From Anaerolineae bacterium (lineage in GTDB: Bacteria > Chloroflexota > Anaerolineae > Aggregatilineales > J027), in NCBI GenBank assembly GCA_021463865.1, contig JAJTXY010000006.1, positions 166,226 through 230,225 of the forward strand: a stretch of DNA of 64,000 nt, in the 5' to 3' direction. This document shows, in pieces, positions 50,931 through 59,574 of the stretch (position 1 is the first letter of the stretch; every line of letters begins with the position of its first letter). The notes under the pieces were generated by a model. The model saw nothing but the letters and a program-made list of their open reading frames with translations. It had not been told where the DNA came from and ran no database searches. Made by a program: the position numbers and the translations under genes.

Positions 50931-52097
50931 ATGCCCACAGAACATCTATCTTCTTCACCTACCACGATAGATTTGCTGACCCGAGCCGCCAGTGATGTGA
51001 TCCGGGGTTTAAGCCTGCCCCGTACCCTGCAAAGCATCGCGGATGTGGTGCGCGAACTAGTGGGAGCGAAATATGCAGCGGTGGGCGTGCCATCGGATGA
51101 AGGTGGTTTGCGAGCGTTTATTACCTCCGGGTTGCATCCAGCGGTTGCACGCGGGATTGAACATGAACCAGAAGGACTGGGATTGCTGGGAGCGCTGTTT
51201 GATACCGATTACCCGATTCGCCTCAATGATTTAAGTGCTGACCCGCGCTCCAGCGGTTTCGTCCAAAATCACCCATTTATGAAAACTTTTCTGGGTGTGC
51301 CGATTGAGGGCCGCAATCATCAACGGCTCGGCAATCTCTATTTATGTGACCGAGTGGATGGCAAGCCGTTTGATGAGGACGATGAGCGGTTGGTGGTCTT
51401 TTTTGCGACGTTTGCAGCTATCGCTATCGAAAATGCCCGTCTGCATCAGCAGCTACAAACCGTCGCCCTGCACCGTGAGCGAGACCGTATCGGCATGGAT
51501 TTGCATGATGGGGTCATCCAAGAGATTTATGCGGTGGGCATGAAACTTGAAATTATGCGTGGCAAAACGCATTTGACCCCCGAAGAAGAAACGCGCTTTC
51601 AATCTATTGTGCAGGATTTAAACAACATCATCGAAAGCATCCGGGGCTATATCCGCGATTTGCGCCGCCCCACTGATGTGCAGAGCAGCACTTTCCATCA
51701 GCAAATTGCCAACCTTGCCGAGCATTTCCGCGATTTTGCCGGGGTAGAGGTGGCACTGTCCATTTCGGAGGAGCTACCGGCCTTGACGGATGCCCAACGT
51801 CACTCGCTCTCCCAGATTATTCGGGAAGCATTGGCGAATGTGGCTCGTCACGCCAAAGCATCCAGAGCCGATGTACACGTGGCCGTCGAAGATGAGGATT
51901 TGTATGTCATGGTGCATGACAACGGGATCGGGTTTAATACGGCTGAAATCTTAAACCAAGATCATTTTGGTCTGCGTAATATGGAACAGCGGGCGAACCA
52001 ACTGCGCGGTTTTATGCAGATTGAAAGTCAAGAAGGCAAAGGCACAACCATTCGAGTGGTGATTCCGCTCAAACGCCCGGTTCCACCAGTGAAATAG
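50931..52097 (+). CDS. GAF-domain sensor histidine kinase, NarX/DesK type
   Basis: A 388-residue cytoplasmic kinase. A GAF domain covers about 30-180 (GAKYAAVGVPSDEGGLRAF, GVPIEGRNHQRLGNLYLCD). HisKA_3 follows with the phospho-His in RDRIGMDLHDGVIQ (about 187-200). The HATPase domain has N-box IIREALANVARHAKA, G1 HDNGIGFN and G2 GLRNMEQRA. No membrane helix is present. A conserved pair with the divergent NarL-type regulator. GGGAG lies 12 nt before the ATG. Confidence 0.93.
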   Translation: MPTEHLSSSPTTIDLLTRAASDVIRGLSLPRTLQSIADVVRELVGAKYAAVGVPSDEGGLRAFITSGLHPAVARGIEHEPEGLGLLGALFDTDYPIRLNDLSADPRSSGFVQNHPFMKTFLGVPIEGRNHQRLGNLYLCDRVDGKPFDEDDERLVVFFATFAAIAIENARLHQQLQTVALHRERDRIGMDLHDGVIQEIYAVGMKLEIMRGKTHLTPEEETRFQSIVQDLNNIIESIRGYIRDLRRPTDVQSSTFHQQIANLAEHFRDFAGVEVALSISEELPALTDAQRHSLSQIIREALANVARHAKASRADVHVAVEDEDLYVMVHDNGIGFNTAEILNQDHFGLRNMEQRANQLRGFMQIESQEGKGTTIRVVIPLKRPVPPVK

Positions 52098-52144
52098 ACG
52101 AAATACCGATTTCCTAATTTAGAAATTCGGATTTGACGGGTAGG

Positions 52145-52153
52145 TGCTATAAT
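52145..52153 (+). promoter_or_regulatory. Extended -10 promoter upstream of the receiver-GAF gene
   Basis: TGCTATAAT, a perfect extended -10, lies 42 nt upstream of the ATG. A TTGACG at 52133-52138 is too close to be its -35. Confidence 0.55.
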
Positions 52154-52194
52154 TGTGCATCTATCCGTTTATCGTTTGAGGCGTGATTTACGTT

Positions 52195-53040
52195 ATGACA
52201 TCCCCCAAAATCCACCTGCTGGTTGCAATTCGGCTGCAATCCATTGCGCGTTACCGTGAAAATCTTAATACGGAGCCAAAATTTGCTGTCAATCTGGTGA
52301 CCAGCATTGAAAAAATTCACGAGGCGCTGGCTGATAAGACGAAACGCTCGGATGTGTTGGTGGTGGATAATGGATTGGGTGATGTCCATACGCTGGTAAA
52401 AGAACTGCGTCAAAGCCATCCTCGCTTGTTGATTGTCTTGGTGGATGAAGAGGCCGATTTTGGGATGCCGGGGCGGGCTGATGACGTTTCAACCGAGCCG
52501 TTCAAGAACGATGAACTGATTAAGGTCATTAAACGCCTGTTTGAAGATCGCCGATTGGAAACATTACGAGCGGATACACTCCCCCCGGTGCGCCAATTTG
52601 CCAAATCGCTCACCCGCGCCAAAGGCCCGGCTAAATCCCAAGCGGCGGTGAGTGCCATTTTGGAATTGGGTTATGATTATGTGGCGTTTTATACGATTAC
52701 GCCAACCGACCCGCCGATGCTGACCCTTTCGGCACAAGAAGGGCCGTCTTCGGTCACAAGTTTGGCCCCAAATCGCCTTGAATACAACACCAGTTTGTTG
52801 GGATGGGTAGCGCAAAATGGGCAAAGCAAGATTGTGGCCCAAGAGGATACCCCCAACCATCCGTTTATCTCCAAAGGGCGTTATGGGGTAGGGGTGGCGG
52901 TTCCGGTGGGGACGACGCTACGTTTTGGGGTGGTGTTTGCCTGCAAAGAAAAGGCGGGGGAGATTAACCCCAAAGATGTGCTGATGCTCGAACTCATCAG
53001 CACCCAATTGGCGAGTGCGTTGGCGCGCGAAAATCGCTAG
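52195..53040 (+). CDS. Receiver-like plus GAF-domain protein
   Basis: A 281-residue signalling protein. The N-terminal 115 residues have a receiver-like fold with a phosphorylatable Asp in VLVVDNGLGD, but the acidic pair normally near residue 10 is missing (LLVAIRLQS), so it is a pseudo-receiver. Residues about 140-280 form a GAF-like domain (LELGYDYVAFYTI, GVGVAVPVGTTLRFGVVF). No output domain is present. It follows the kinase gene by about 100 bp with its own extended -10. Confidence 0.78.
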   Translation: MTSPKIHLLVAIRLQSIARYRENLNTEPKFAVNLVTSIEKIHEALADKTKRSDVLVVDNGLGDVHTLVKELRQSHPRLLIVLVDEEADFGMPGRADDVSTEPFKNDELIKVIKRLFEDRRLETLRADTLPPVRQFAKSLTRAKGPAKSQAAVSAILELGYDYVAFYTITPTDPPMLTLSAQEGPSSVTSLAPNRLEYNTSLLGWVAQNGQSKIVAQEDTPNHPFISKGRYGVGVAVPVGTTLRFGVVFACKEKAGEINPKDVLMLELISTQLASALARENR

Positions 53041-53077
53041 TATATCTTGCCGAACTCCACAAAAGGTTAGACCACAG

Positions 53078-54094
53078 ATGAATTATTATGTTGCGATTGA
53101 AGGTGTCATCGGGGTCGGCAAGACCACGTTGGCTCGGTATCTTCAGCAGGCGCTTAATGCCGAACTGCAAATTGAGGTATTTGAAGAAAATCCATTTTTG
53201 GCCCGTTTTTATCAAGACCGTGGGCGTTATGCCTTTCAGACACAGGTCTTTTTTCTGTTGAGCCGCTATCATCAGCAGCGCCGTTTACATCAACTCCCCC
53301 GTCCGTTGGTTAGCGACTACATTTTTGCCAAAGATCATCTGTTTGCCCAATTGAATTTGGCCGATGACGAATTGGCGACGTATGAGAGTGTGTATGAAGC
53401 GCTGGCGGAAAATATCCCCCAACCCGATTTGGTGGTATTTTTGCGGGCCGATACGCCGGTTTTAATGAGTCGCATCGCCGCGCGGGATCGCTCTTATGAA
53501 CGCAACATGGATCCGCATTATATTGATGAACTGCGGGTGGCGTATGACCGATTTTTTGCGGAGTACACCGCCGCGCCTGTACTGGCGATTGATACCAATC
53601 ATATTGATGTGGTGCAGGATGAAAATCAGCGGACGGAATTGATTGCGACGATTCGCGGGGTGTTGGGCACGGGGCCACGTCAAGCTGCTTTGCCGGGTTT
53701 GGCTGAAGAACCACCTGCCCTAGCCGAAGTAGCGAAACCCGCTCTCACCGAGCCGAATGATCTGGATGTGCATATGACGGCCCTGCGTTTGGGCGATTTT
53801 CAGCGGTTTCATCGGGCGTTGGACAAGGCCAAGAATTTTAACCCCGACCTATTCCTAAATTTTGTGCTGTTGCAAGAGGAAATCGGCGAGATGGCACGGG
53901 CGGTGGTGCAGCATTGGAAAACGGCACAGCAAGACCGTGAACCTATCCCAAGCGAAAAATTGCGATTGGAAATGGCGGACGTGTTGGCCTATCTGCTGAA
54001 AATTGCCAACTATACCGGGGTGGATTTGGAAGCGGCCTATTTGGAAAAGATGGCGGTGAATCGGCAGCGCGTGTGGGATAGTTCGGCTGAATAA
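53078..54094 (+). CDS. Deoxynucleoside kinase fused to a MazG-like NTP pyrophosphatase
   Basis: A 338-residue fusion. Residues 1-205 are a deoxynucleoside kinase: P-loop GVIGVGKTT (9-17), SDYIFAKDHLF in place of the usual DRS-type loop, and the LID region SRIAARDRSYERNM. A short Ala/Pro/Glu linker leads to a MazG-like all-alpha domain (about 228-338) with the EExxE motif in LQEEIGEMARA and ExxD in LEMADVLAYLLKI. One half makes deoxynucleotides from nucleosides, the other cleaves triphosphates, so substrate flow or pool cleaning is implied. The next gene, 2 nt downstream, encodes another kinase. Confidence 0.87.
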   Translation: MNYYVAIEGVIGVGKTTLARYLQQALNAELQIEVFEENPFLARFYQDRGRYAFQTQVFFLLSRYHQQRRLHQLPRPLVSDYIFAKDHLFAQLNLADDELATYESVYEALAENIPQPDLVVFLRADTPVLMSRIAARDRSYERNMDPHYIDELRVAYDRFFAEYTAAPVLAIDTNHIDVVQDENQRTELIATIRGVLGTGPRQAALPGLAEEPPALAEVAKPALTEPNDLDVHMTALRLGDFQRFHRALDKAKNFNPDLFLNFVLLQEEIGEMARAVVQHWKTAQQDREPIPSEKLRLEMADVLAYLLKIANYTGVDLEAAYLEKMAVNRQRVWDSSAE

Positions 54095-54096
54095 TT

Positions 54097-54774
54097 ATGA
54101 TGATGCAACCCAATCCATCACAAAAATGGTTTATTGCGGTGGCGGGCAATATCGGAGTCGGCAAAAGCAGCCTGACGCAATTGCTCGGCGAACGGCTGGG
54201 CTGGCAGCCGTTTTTTGAGGCCGTAGACGAAAACCCCTATTTGCAGGATTTTTATGCGGATATGGCGCGGTGGAGCTTCCATTCGCAGGTCTATTTTTTG
54301 TCGCGCCGCCTGCAACATCACCGTAAACTGCTGGATCATCCGGGGCACGTCATTCAAGATCGCAGCATTTATGAAGACGCGGAGATATTTGCCAAAAATT
54401 TGGCGCTACAGGGTAAACTATCGGAACGTGATTACCGATGCTACCGTGATTTGTATGATGGGATAGGCGCATTTTTGCCGCCACCCCATTTGCTGATCTA
54501 TTTGCAGGCGCCGGTTGGGGTTTTGGCGGAACGCATTGCGATGCGTGGACGCGCTTATGAACGGCAGATTTCGATTGAGTATCTGGCCCAACTGAACCGC
54601 CTATATGATGAATGGGTGGAAACATGGACGGCCTGTCCCATTTTTGTGATTCCGGCGGCGACACTCGATTTTGTGCATCGGCCTGAAGATTTGGAACAGG
54701 TTGCCAGCGAATTATTGGAAAAATTAGAGGCGATCCGGCTTAGAACATCCTCTAGGCGGGGGGATATGGATTGA
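54097..54774 (+). CDS. Deoxynucleoside kinase
   Basis: A 225-residue dNK of the dCK/dGK family, phosphorylating deoxyadenosine, deoxyguanosine or deoxycytidine. P-loop GNIGVGKSS (about 17-25), the family DRSIYEDAEIF (about 87-97), and the LID Arg cluster in AERIAMRGRAYER are all present. It is distinct from the upstream fused kinase, which has a divergent DRS loop; the two may form a heterodimer as in Lactobacillus dAK/dGK. The stop overlaps the next ATG. Confidence 0.9.
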   Translation: MMMQPNPSQKWFIAVAGNIGVGKSSLTQLLGERLGWQPFFEAVDENPYLQDFYADMARWSFHSQVYFLSRRLQHHRKLLDHPGHVIQDRSIYEDAEIFAKNLALQGKLSERDYRCYRDLYDGIGAFLPPPHLLIYLQAPVGVLAERIAMRGRAYERQISIEYLAQLNRLYDEWVETWTACPIFVIPAATLDFVHRPEDLEQVASELLEKLEAIRLRTSSRRGDMD

Positions 54775-55433
54775 TGACGGTTGAACGGTCAAATGAACAG
54801 TGGCTGGTGGACTTGACGAGTGAGGATACGACGGCCCAAGCCGCCGCATTGGATGATTTGCGGGTCTATTTGCGACGGGGGATCTTGTATTATCTAAGTC
54901 ATGAACGTAGCGATCTTAGTGACCTGTCGAGCGAAGAACTGCGGCAGATGGCGGAGGATTTTTCGCAAGATGCCACGCTGCGGATTTTGGATAACCTCGA
55001 TTCGTTTCGGGGGGACAGCCGCTTTACCACATGGGCCATGAAAATCGGGACACGCACCGCGATTAGTGAACTGCGCCGCGCCCGCTATAAAGATTTCAGT
55101 TTGGATGAATTGACCGCCGACGGAGAATTTCAATTGAAATTGGAGGGCGGGGACAGCAATAGCCAGATGGTCAGCCCTGAACGCGCCACCGAACAGGTCA
55201 ACGTGCTGCAAATTATCCAACAGGCACTGGATGAAGTCTTGACCGAACGCCAAAAAACCGCGTTGGAGGCCGTGACCTTACGCGGTATCCCGATGGATAT
55301 TGTGGCGGAACAAATGGGCACCAATCGCAACGCACTTTACAAATTGTTGCATGATGCCCGCAAAAAACTACGCACCCATTTGGAAAATCAGGGCATTGTC
55401 ATGGGGTATGTGTTTAATCTGTTCCAAGAGTAG
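54774..55433 (+). CDS. ECF-type RNA polymerase sigma factor
   Basis: A 219-residue sigma factor. Region 2 contains EDFSQDATLRILDNLDSFRG then FTTWAMKIGTRTAISELRR. Region 4 has LTERQKTALEAVTLRGIPMDIVAEQ and NRNALYKLLHDARKKLR. It starts in the stop codon of the kinase gene (ATGA), so it is produced with the two kinases. No anti-sigma gene is adjacent. Its 3' end overlaps the convergent histidine kinase gene by 20 bp. Confidence 0.9.
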   Translation: MTVERSNEQWLVDLTSEDTTAQAAALDDLRVYLRRGILYYLSHERSDLSDLSSEELRQMAEDFSQDATLRILDNLDSFRGDSRFTTWAMKIGTRTAISELRRARYKDFSLDELTADGEFQLKLEGGDSNSQMVSPERATEQVNVLQIIQQALDEVLTERQKTALEAVTLRGIPMDIVAEQMGTNRNALYKLLHDARKKLRTHLENQGIVMGYVFNLFQE

Positions 55434-56934
55434 TTGGGTCAGCAAGGGGTAGCCAAAAACCAAAGGTGCTGCCTTTGCTTTCGGGGCGATAAATGACCTC
55501 GCCATCGTGCTGCTCAATGATGGATTTGACGAGGCTTAAGCCCAAGCCTGTGCCGGGAATATGGGCGGTATCTGGTGATTTGGCCCGCGAAAATGGCTTA
55601 AATAACTTGGCACGGAACTCCTCTGGTACACCTGCTCCATTGTCTTGGACTTCGGTATAGACCCGCTGATTTTCGACAAACACCTGCACCGCGATTTTGC
55701 CACCATTGGGAGTGTATTTGATGGCGTTGGAGACGAGATTAAACAAGACTTGATGCAGACGGATGGCTTCCCCTTCTACGGTTAAAGTGGCGACTGGGCG
55801 TTCAATAGAAAGCTGGTGTTGATGATTTTCCAGTTGGAGCGCCGATTGTTCTAATACCTTATCTACCAAAGACAGCCAATCAATTTTTTCCGTGTGCTGA
55901 ATCCCCTTCATGCCAACTTGTTCCAAATCGGCCAATTCGGTCAACATACCGTTCATCAATTCGTGGGATTCAGTAATCCATTGGGTCATGCCGCGTTGGG
56001 GTTCGTTTAACAGCGGGCCGATGTCCTCTAGAAGGATGCCGAAATAACCCATTGCGATTGCCAATGGATGTTTCAGGTCGTGCGAGGCCATGCGAATGAG
56101 TTGGGATTTTAATTCGCTGAGTTCATAATAGGGGTTGATGTCGGTAATGGCGCACATGACATCTACTAGCGTGTCCTCACCATCCAAAATGGGTGTCATG
56201 CTGTTGCGTACCCAATAGATGCGGCCCTGTTTGTGGCGAATACGATAATCGAGATTGACGACTTGTCCGGGCTGGATAGTCAGTAGAGCATTTTCGGCGT
56301 TCACCCGGTCTTCAGGCAGGATGATGTCCCAAAACAGTGCCGGATTATCAATAAATTCGTGGTCGGTGTAACCTGTGACTTTCAAACAGGATGGACTGAC
56401 AAAAACAAGGGCCTTTTGAAAAAGGTTGTATTTACAGACCATATCCCCCACCGAGGATAGGATATTGTGTAGCTCATGGTGCGAAAAGTCGAGCGCTGTC
56501 CAAACTGCTCGGTCACGGATTTCATGGTGCTGTAAAGCCGTCCCAATCAGCATGATGCCGGGATGATCATTATCGAGCACGATGGTTTTGGCGCGGATAA
56601 ACAGCCAGATTTCCTTTTGGTCGGGTCCATCAAATGGAAACTCCCCCTCCCAATAATCCAACTCTTTGAGCGTATTCTGCAAATATGCCCACCACTTGCG
56701 GGTATTGGGAGAAACGAAAATCTGTTGTGTAACGGGCTGCCCTACGACGGTTTGACGTGTTTGGTGAAATAATTCTTCGGCCCGCTGATTCCACTCCACA
56801 ATTGTGCCATCATCATGGGTGTTGATTATGACATCGGGGAGTTGGTTCAGAAGATTCATACTTTTGGGTACTTCCATTGATATTGTATAAGCATTCATAG
56901 ATGTGCCATGTTTGGTGTGTTGATATGTTTTCAT
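55414..56934 (-). CDS. PAS-domain sensor histidine kinase
   Basis: A 506-residue cytoplasmic kinase. Two or three PAS domains cover about 25-275 (DVIINTHDDGTIVEWN; VCKYNLFQKALVFVSPSCLKVTGY with GRIYWVRNSMTPI). HisKA has the phospho-His in RMASHDLKHPLAI (about 288-300), and HATPase shows NLVSNAIKYTPNGG, DNGAGVPEE and PGTGLGLSLVK. No receiver or membrane helix is seen. Several in-frame ATGs exist (56934, 56898, 56877, 56859); only 56859 has a GGAAG upstream, so the start is uncertain. No cognate regulator is adjacent. Confidence 0.9.
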   Translation of the reverse strand: MKTYQHTKHGTSMNAYTISMEVPKSMNLLNQLPDVIINTHDDGTIVEWNQRAEELFHQTRQTVVGQPVTQQIFVSPNTRKWWAYLQNTLKELDYWEGEFPFDGPDQKEIWLFIRAKTIVLDNDHPGIMLIGTALQHHEIRDRAVWTALDFSHHELHNILSSVGDMVCKYNLFQKALVFVSPSCLKVTGYTDHEFIDNPALFWDIILPEDRVNAENALLTIQPGQVVNLDYRIRHKQGRIYWVRNSMTPILDGEDTLVDVMCAITDINPYYELSELKSQLIRMASHDLKHPLAIAMGYFGILLEDIGPLLNEPQRGMTQWITESHELMNGMLTELADLEQVGMKGIQHTEKIDWLSLVDKVLEQSALQLENHQHQLSIERPVATLTVEGEAIRLHQVLFNLVSNAIKYTPNGGKIAVQVFVENQRVYTEVQDNGAGVPEEFRAKLFKPFSRAKSPDTAHIPGTGLGLSLVKSIIEQHDGEVIYRPESKGSTFGFWLPLADPTTLGTD

Positions 56935-57069
56935 TAAAAAGGAAGAGTGCTTACAATATCAAGCTAAATATCATATTTTGGGATATTTTTCACAAAAATT
57001 AACTTCCCACCAAGACAAGGTTTTAAAGACGTTTTCCCTGTGTTAGATGGTTGTTAGAATTTGTGATGG

Positions 57070-57081
57070 GAGAACATTCTC
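57070..57081. promoter_or_regulatory. Palindrome GAGAACATTCTC in a divergent intergenic region
   Basis: A perfect 12-nt palindrome between the PAS kinase and HEAT-type genes, within a 259-bp A+T-rich gap. It may be an operator; the factor is unknown. Confidence 0.35.
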
Positions 57082-57193
57082 ATCATAACTGAAATTCGTT
57101 TCTCAAAATCCCCCGAAAAATTTGGGGTATTGGGAACGGGAAAGAGGCGAGTAAAATTAAACATATTGGTTAATAGCTGGGGGAAATTTGTCA

Positions 57194-58144
57194 ATGAAAT
57201 TAGAAGCACTTTTACAGGGAGTGAATGCTCCAAATTCAGAAACCCGCCTGAATGTCGTTCGTGTCTTGGGTATGGTGGAAGAAACACGGGCCTTAATGGT
57301 GTTGGGCGAACGCTATAAGGTGGAGACTGATGCCACTGTCAAGCAGGCGATCCAATGGGCGGGGAAAAAAATCCACCAAGCCAGCCAGTCCGGTTATTCG
57401 ACGATTAATGAAATCTTTCGCTTTTTTGGGATTGACCGCGAGATTGCCAAGTTGGTTGACCCACGCGAAGAGGAATTGATGCGCCGAATGCAAACCAGTA
57501 TGGACAACGCCATGATTAAATCCCAACAGGATGCTGCGAGTCGCAGGATGACGACAGCGGCAGCATTGGGAGTTGGGGCGACGCTGATCGCTGGCCCGCT
57601 TACGGGAGGAATATTGATGGGTAGCGCGATGACTGGGTCAGCTTCGGATATTGCGTCATCCAATATGGGAGGGCCACGCCGCGAGGAGCTTTCCAGCAAG
57701 CGTACCCCACCGCCCATTCCTTCGGACGTGAACATTACCATTTGGGTCAGACGGTTGCTGGAAGACCCCAACCGCGAAAATCGCAAAAATGCAGCGATTG
57801 AATTGGCGAATTTTAATAATCCGCTGGCCCTGCCGCACTTGGCAACGGCTCTGTTAAACGATATAGATCCAGTGGTGCGTGAAGCCGTCCAACAGTATGG
57901 AAAAGTGCTGTATTGGAAAATGATTTACTGGGAAATGGAGCAGGACGGCACGCTTGAACAAGAATTTAAGGTGCGGGCTAAAGCAGCGGGTAAAGATTTT
58001 GCGGAACAGGCTAAACTTAGTGAGACGGGGCCACTTTCACCTTCCAAGTCTGAGCCGCCACCGATGCCCCAAGCCAGCCATGCGGATATTGCGCAGATTT
58101 TGGCACGGGCCGAAGCTGAACGCGCCAAACGCAAAAAGCGGTAA
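57194..58144 (+). CDS. HEAT-repeat-like protein of unknown function
   Basis: A 316-residue protein. Two helical regions (about 1-55 and 190-245) have HEAT-type repeats, with SETRLNVVRVLGMVEETRAL and NRENRKNAAIELANFNNPLAL. A Gly/Ala-rich hydrophobic stretch (about 120-150) may insert in a membrane. A basic C-terminus (ERAKRKKR) ends the chain. The ATG at 57194 follows GGGGGAAA. It is probably a scaffold; the partner is unknown. Confidence 0.7.
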   Translation: MKLEALLQGVNAPNSETRLNVVRVLGMVEETRALMVLGERYKVETDATVKQAIQWAGKKIHQASQSGYSTINEIFRFFGIDREIAKLVDPREEELMRRMQTSMDNAMIKSQQDAASRRMTTAAALGVGATLIAGPLTGGILMGSAMTGSASDIASSNMGGPRREELSSKRTPPPIPSDVNITIWVRRLLEDPNRENRKNAAIELANFNNPLALPHLATALLNDIDPVVREAVQQYGKVLYWKMIYWEMEQDGTLEQEFKVRAKAAGKDFAEQAKLSETGPLSPSKSEPPPMPQASHADIAQILARAEAERAKRKKR

Positions 58145-58449
58145 AATCAACCTCACCCCTAGAGGCTTGTCTGGTATTCGATGGGGGTGAGGTTTAGGAA
58201 ACCGCATGGTGATGGGGTGTTGAGTACGGATGCAACATGTCGCGTCCCTACGAAACCAATCGTGCAGTCAACCAAGCCCCGCTTATTCATGCGATTTCCA
58301 CTAACCCCTCCCCAAGCATTAGAGAGGGGAAAATATTTAAGGAGAAATTTCGTTATTGTGCCTAAATTCACAGATCGTATTGCCCAAAACGACATGCTAC
58401 AATCACGCGCATGTCGGTTTTTTGTCTATAACCCACATTGGAGAGACCG
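58145..58449 (+). other. Gene-free interval with hairpin and promoter
   Basis: This 305-bp stretch holds no supported gene. AACCTCACCCC (58149-58159) pairs with GGGGTGAGGTT (58184-58194), an 11-bp stem with a 24-nt loop that probably ends the HEAT gene transcript. TGCTACAAT at 58395-58403 is a likely extended -10 for the isomerase gene, whose ATG has GGAGAG upstream. The middle (about 58200-58380) has no feature I can name. Confidence 0.6.
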
Positions 58450-59520
58450 ATGAATTTGGATGACCTACAGCAAATACAGCAGTTAGACGCGACCCATATG
58501 TTAGGGCATATTGATGGCCTGCCCGAACAATTTGAAACAGCGTGGGAACATGCTCAAACCCAACTGCTGCCGACTTATTTGCCAAATATTCGCCAAGTCA
58601 TTATTAGTGGGATGGGTGGCTCGGCCATTGGCGGCGATCTATTGGCTGCCGTTGCTGGTTTAACCTCGCCAATACCGATATTGATTATCCGAGGCTATGA
58701 TTTGCCTGCATGGGTGCATGGTGAACACACCCTCGTGATTGCCAGCAGTTTTTCCGGCAATACCGAAGAAACCCTCGCGGCCTATGATGTCGCCAAAGCA
58801 CGCGGGGCACACCTTTTGGCTTTGACGACGGGTGGTAAACTAGCCGCCAAAGCCAAACAAGATGGACAAACGCTGTGGTCTTTTTCAACCAACATTGACC
58901 AACCACGCGCCGCTATTGGCTGGTCGTTCGGCTTGCTGCTTGGCTTGGCATCACGCGCGGGCTGGATGCAAAATGTTGGTTCACAGGTTGCTGAAGCCGT
59001 TACCACTATGAAGGCCTACCGCGAAAAATATGGGGTGAATGTCCCTGCCATGACCAATCCAGCCAAACGTCAAGCCGGGCAGTATATGGGCCGTGTGCCG
59101 GTGTTTATTGGCGCAGGTATTTTTGAACCTGTGGCGCGGCGCTGGAAGGGGCAGCTTAACGAAAATAGCAAGAGTTTCGCGGTGCATGACCCCATCCCTG
59201 AAATGAATCATAACGCGGTGGTGGGGGTGAATTTTCCGCAGGAAGTTTTGAGTAAGCTGTCGGTGATGTTTATTGCGTCGCCCCAATATGACCACCCGCG
59301 TAATCATTTGCGGCATGACTTGACGCTGAAGTTGCTGCTGCAAAATGGGATTATGATTGACCGCTTTACTCCGGCGGGCAATTCACCGATTGCTCAGATG
59401 ATGCACGCCATTCAATTTGGCGATTATCTGAGTTTTTATACCGCAATTGCTTATGGGGCTGACCCGGCGGTGATTGCACCGATTATGGAATTGAAACAAG
59501 CCCTTGCCGATCATCAATAA
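58450..59520 (+). CDS. Bifunctional phosphoglucose/phosphomannose isomerase
   Basis: A 356-residue SIS-fold isomerase of the archaeal/Aquifex-type bifunctional PGI/PMI group, converting glucose-6-P and mannose-6-P to fructose-6-P. The first SIS domain has ISGMGGSAIGGDLL (about 50-63) and ASSFSGNTEETL (about 97-108), which bind the phosphate. The C-terminal domain has GRVPVFIGAG, NENSKSFAVHD and EMNHNAVVG with the catalytic Glu and His. It is distinct from the classic Pgi family. The ATG at 58450 has GGAGAG upstream. Confidence 0.93.
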   Translation: MNLDDLQQIQQLDATHMLGHIDGLPEQFETAWEHAQTQLLPTYLPNIRQVIISGMGGSAIGGDLLAAVAGLTSPIPILIIRGYDLPAWVHGEHTLVIASSFSGNTEETLAAYDVAKARGAHLLALTTGGKLAAKAKQDGQTLWSFSTNIDQPRAAIGWSFGLLLGLASRAGWMQNVGSQVAEAVTTMKAYREKYGVNVPAMTNPAKRQAGQYMGRVPVFIGAGIFEPVARRWKGQLNENSKSFAVHDPIPEMNHNAVVGVNFPQEVLSKLSVMFIASPQYDHPRNHLRHDLTLKLLLQNGIMIDRFTPAGNSPIAQMMHAIQFGDYLSFYTAIAYGADPAVIAPIMELKQALADHQ

Positions 59521-59574
59521 ATGAGGGTCGGTTTACATCAACGTTGGTTTTATTTAAGGAGATTTGCACTGATT

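Noticed and set aside
58200..58380. Possible dispersed repeat (GATGCAACATGTCGCGTCCCTAC-like stretch)
   Set aside because: It resembles short genomic repeats known in some bacteria, but only one copy is in the window, so it cannot be called a repeat.
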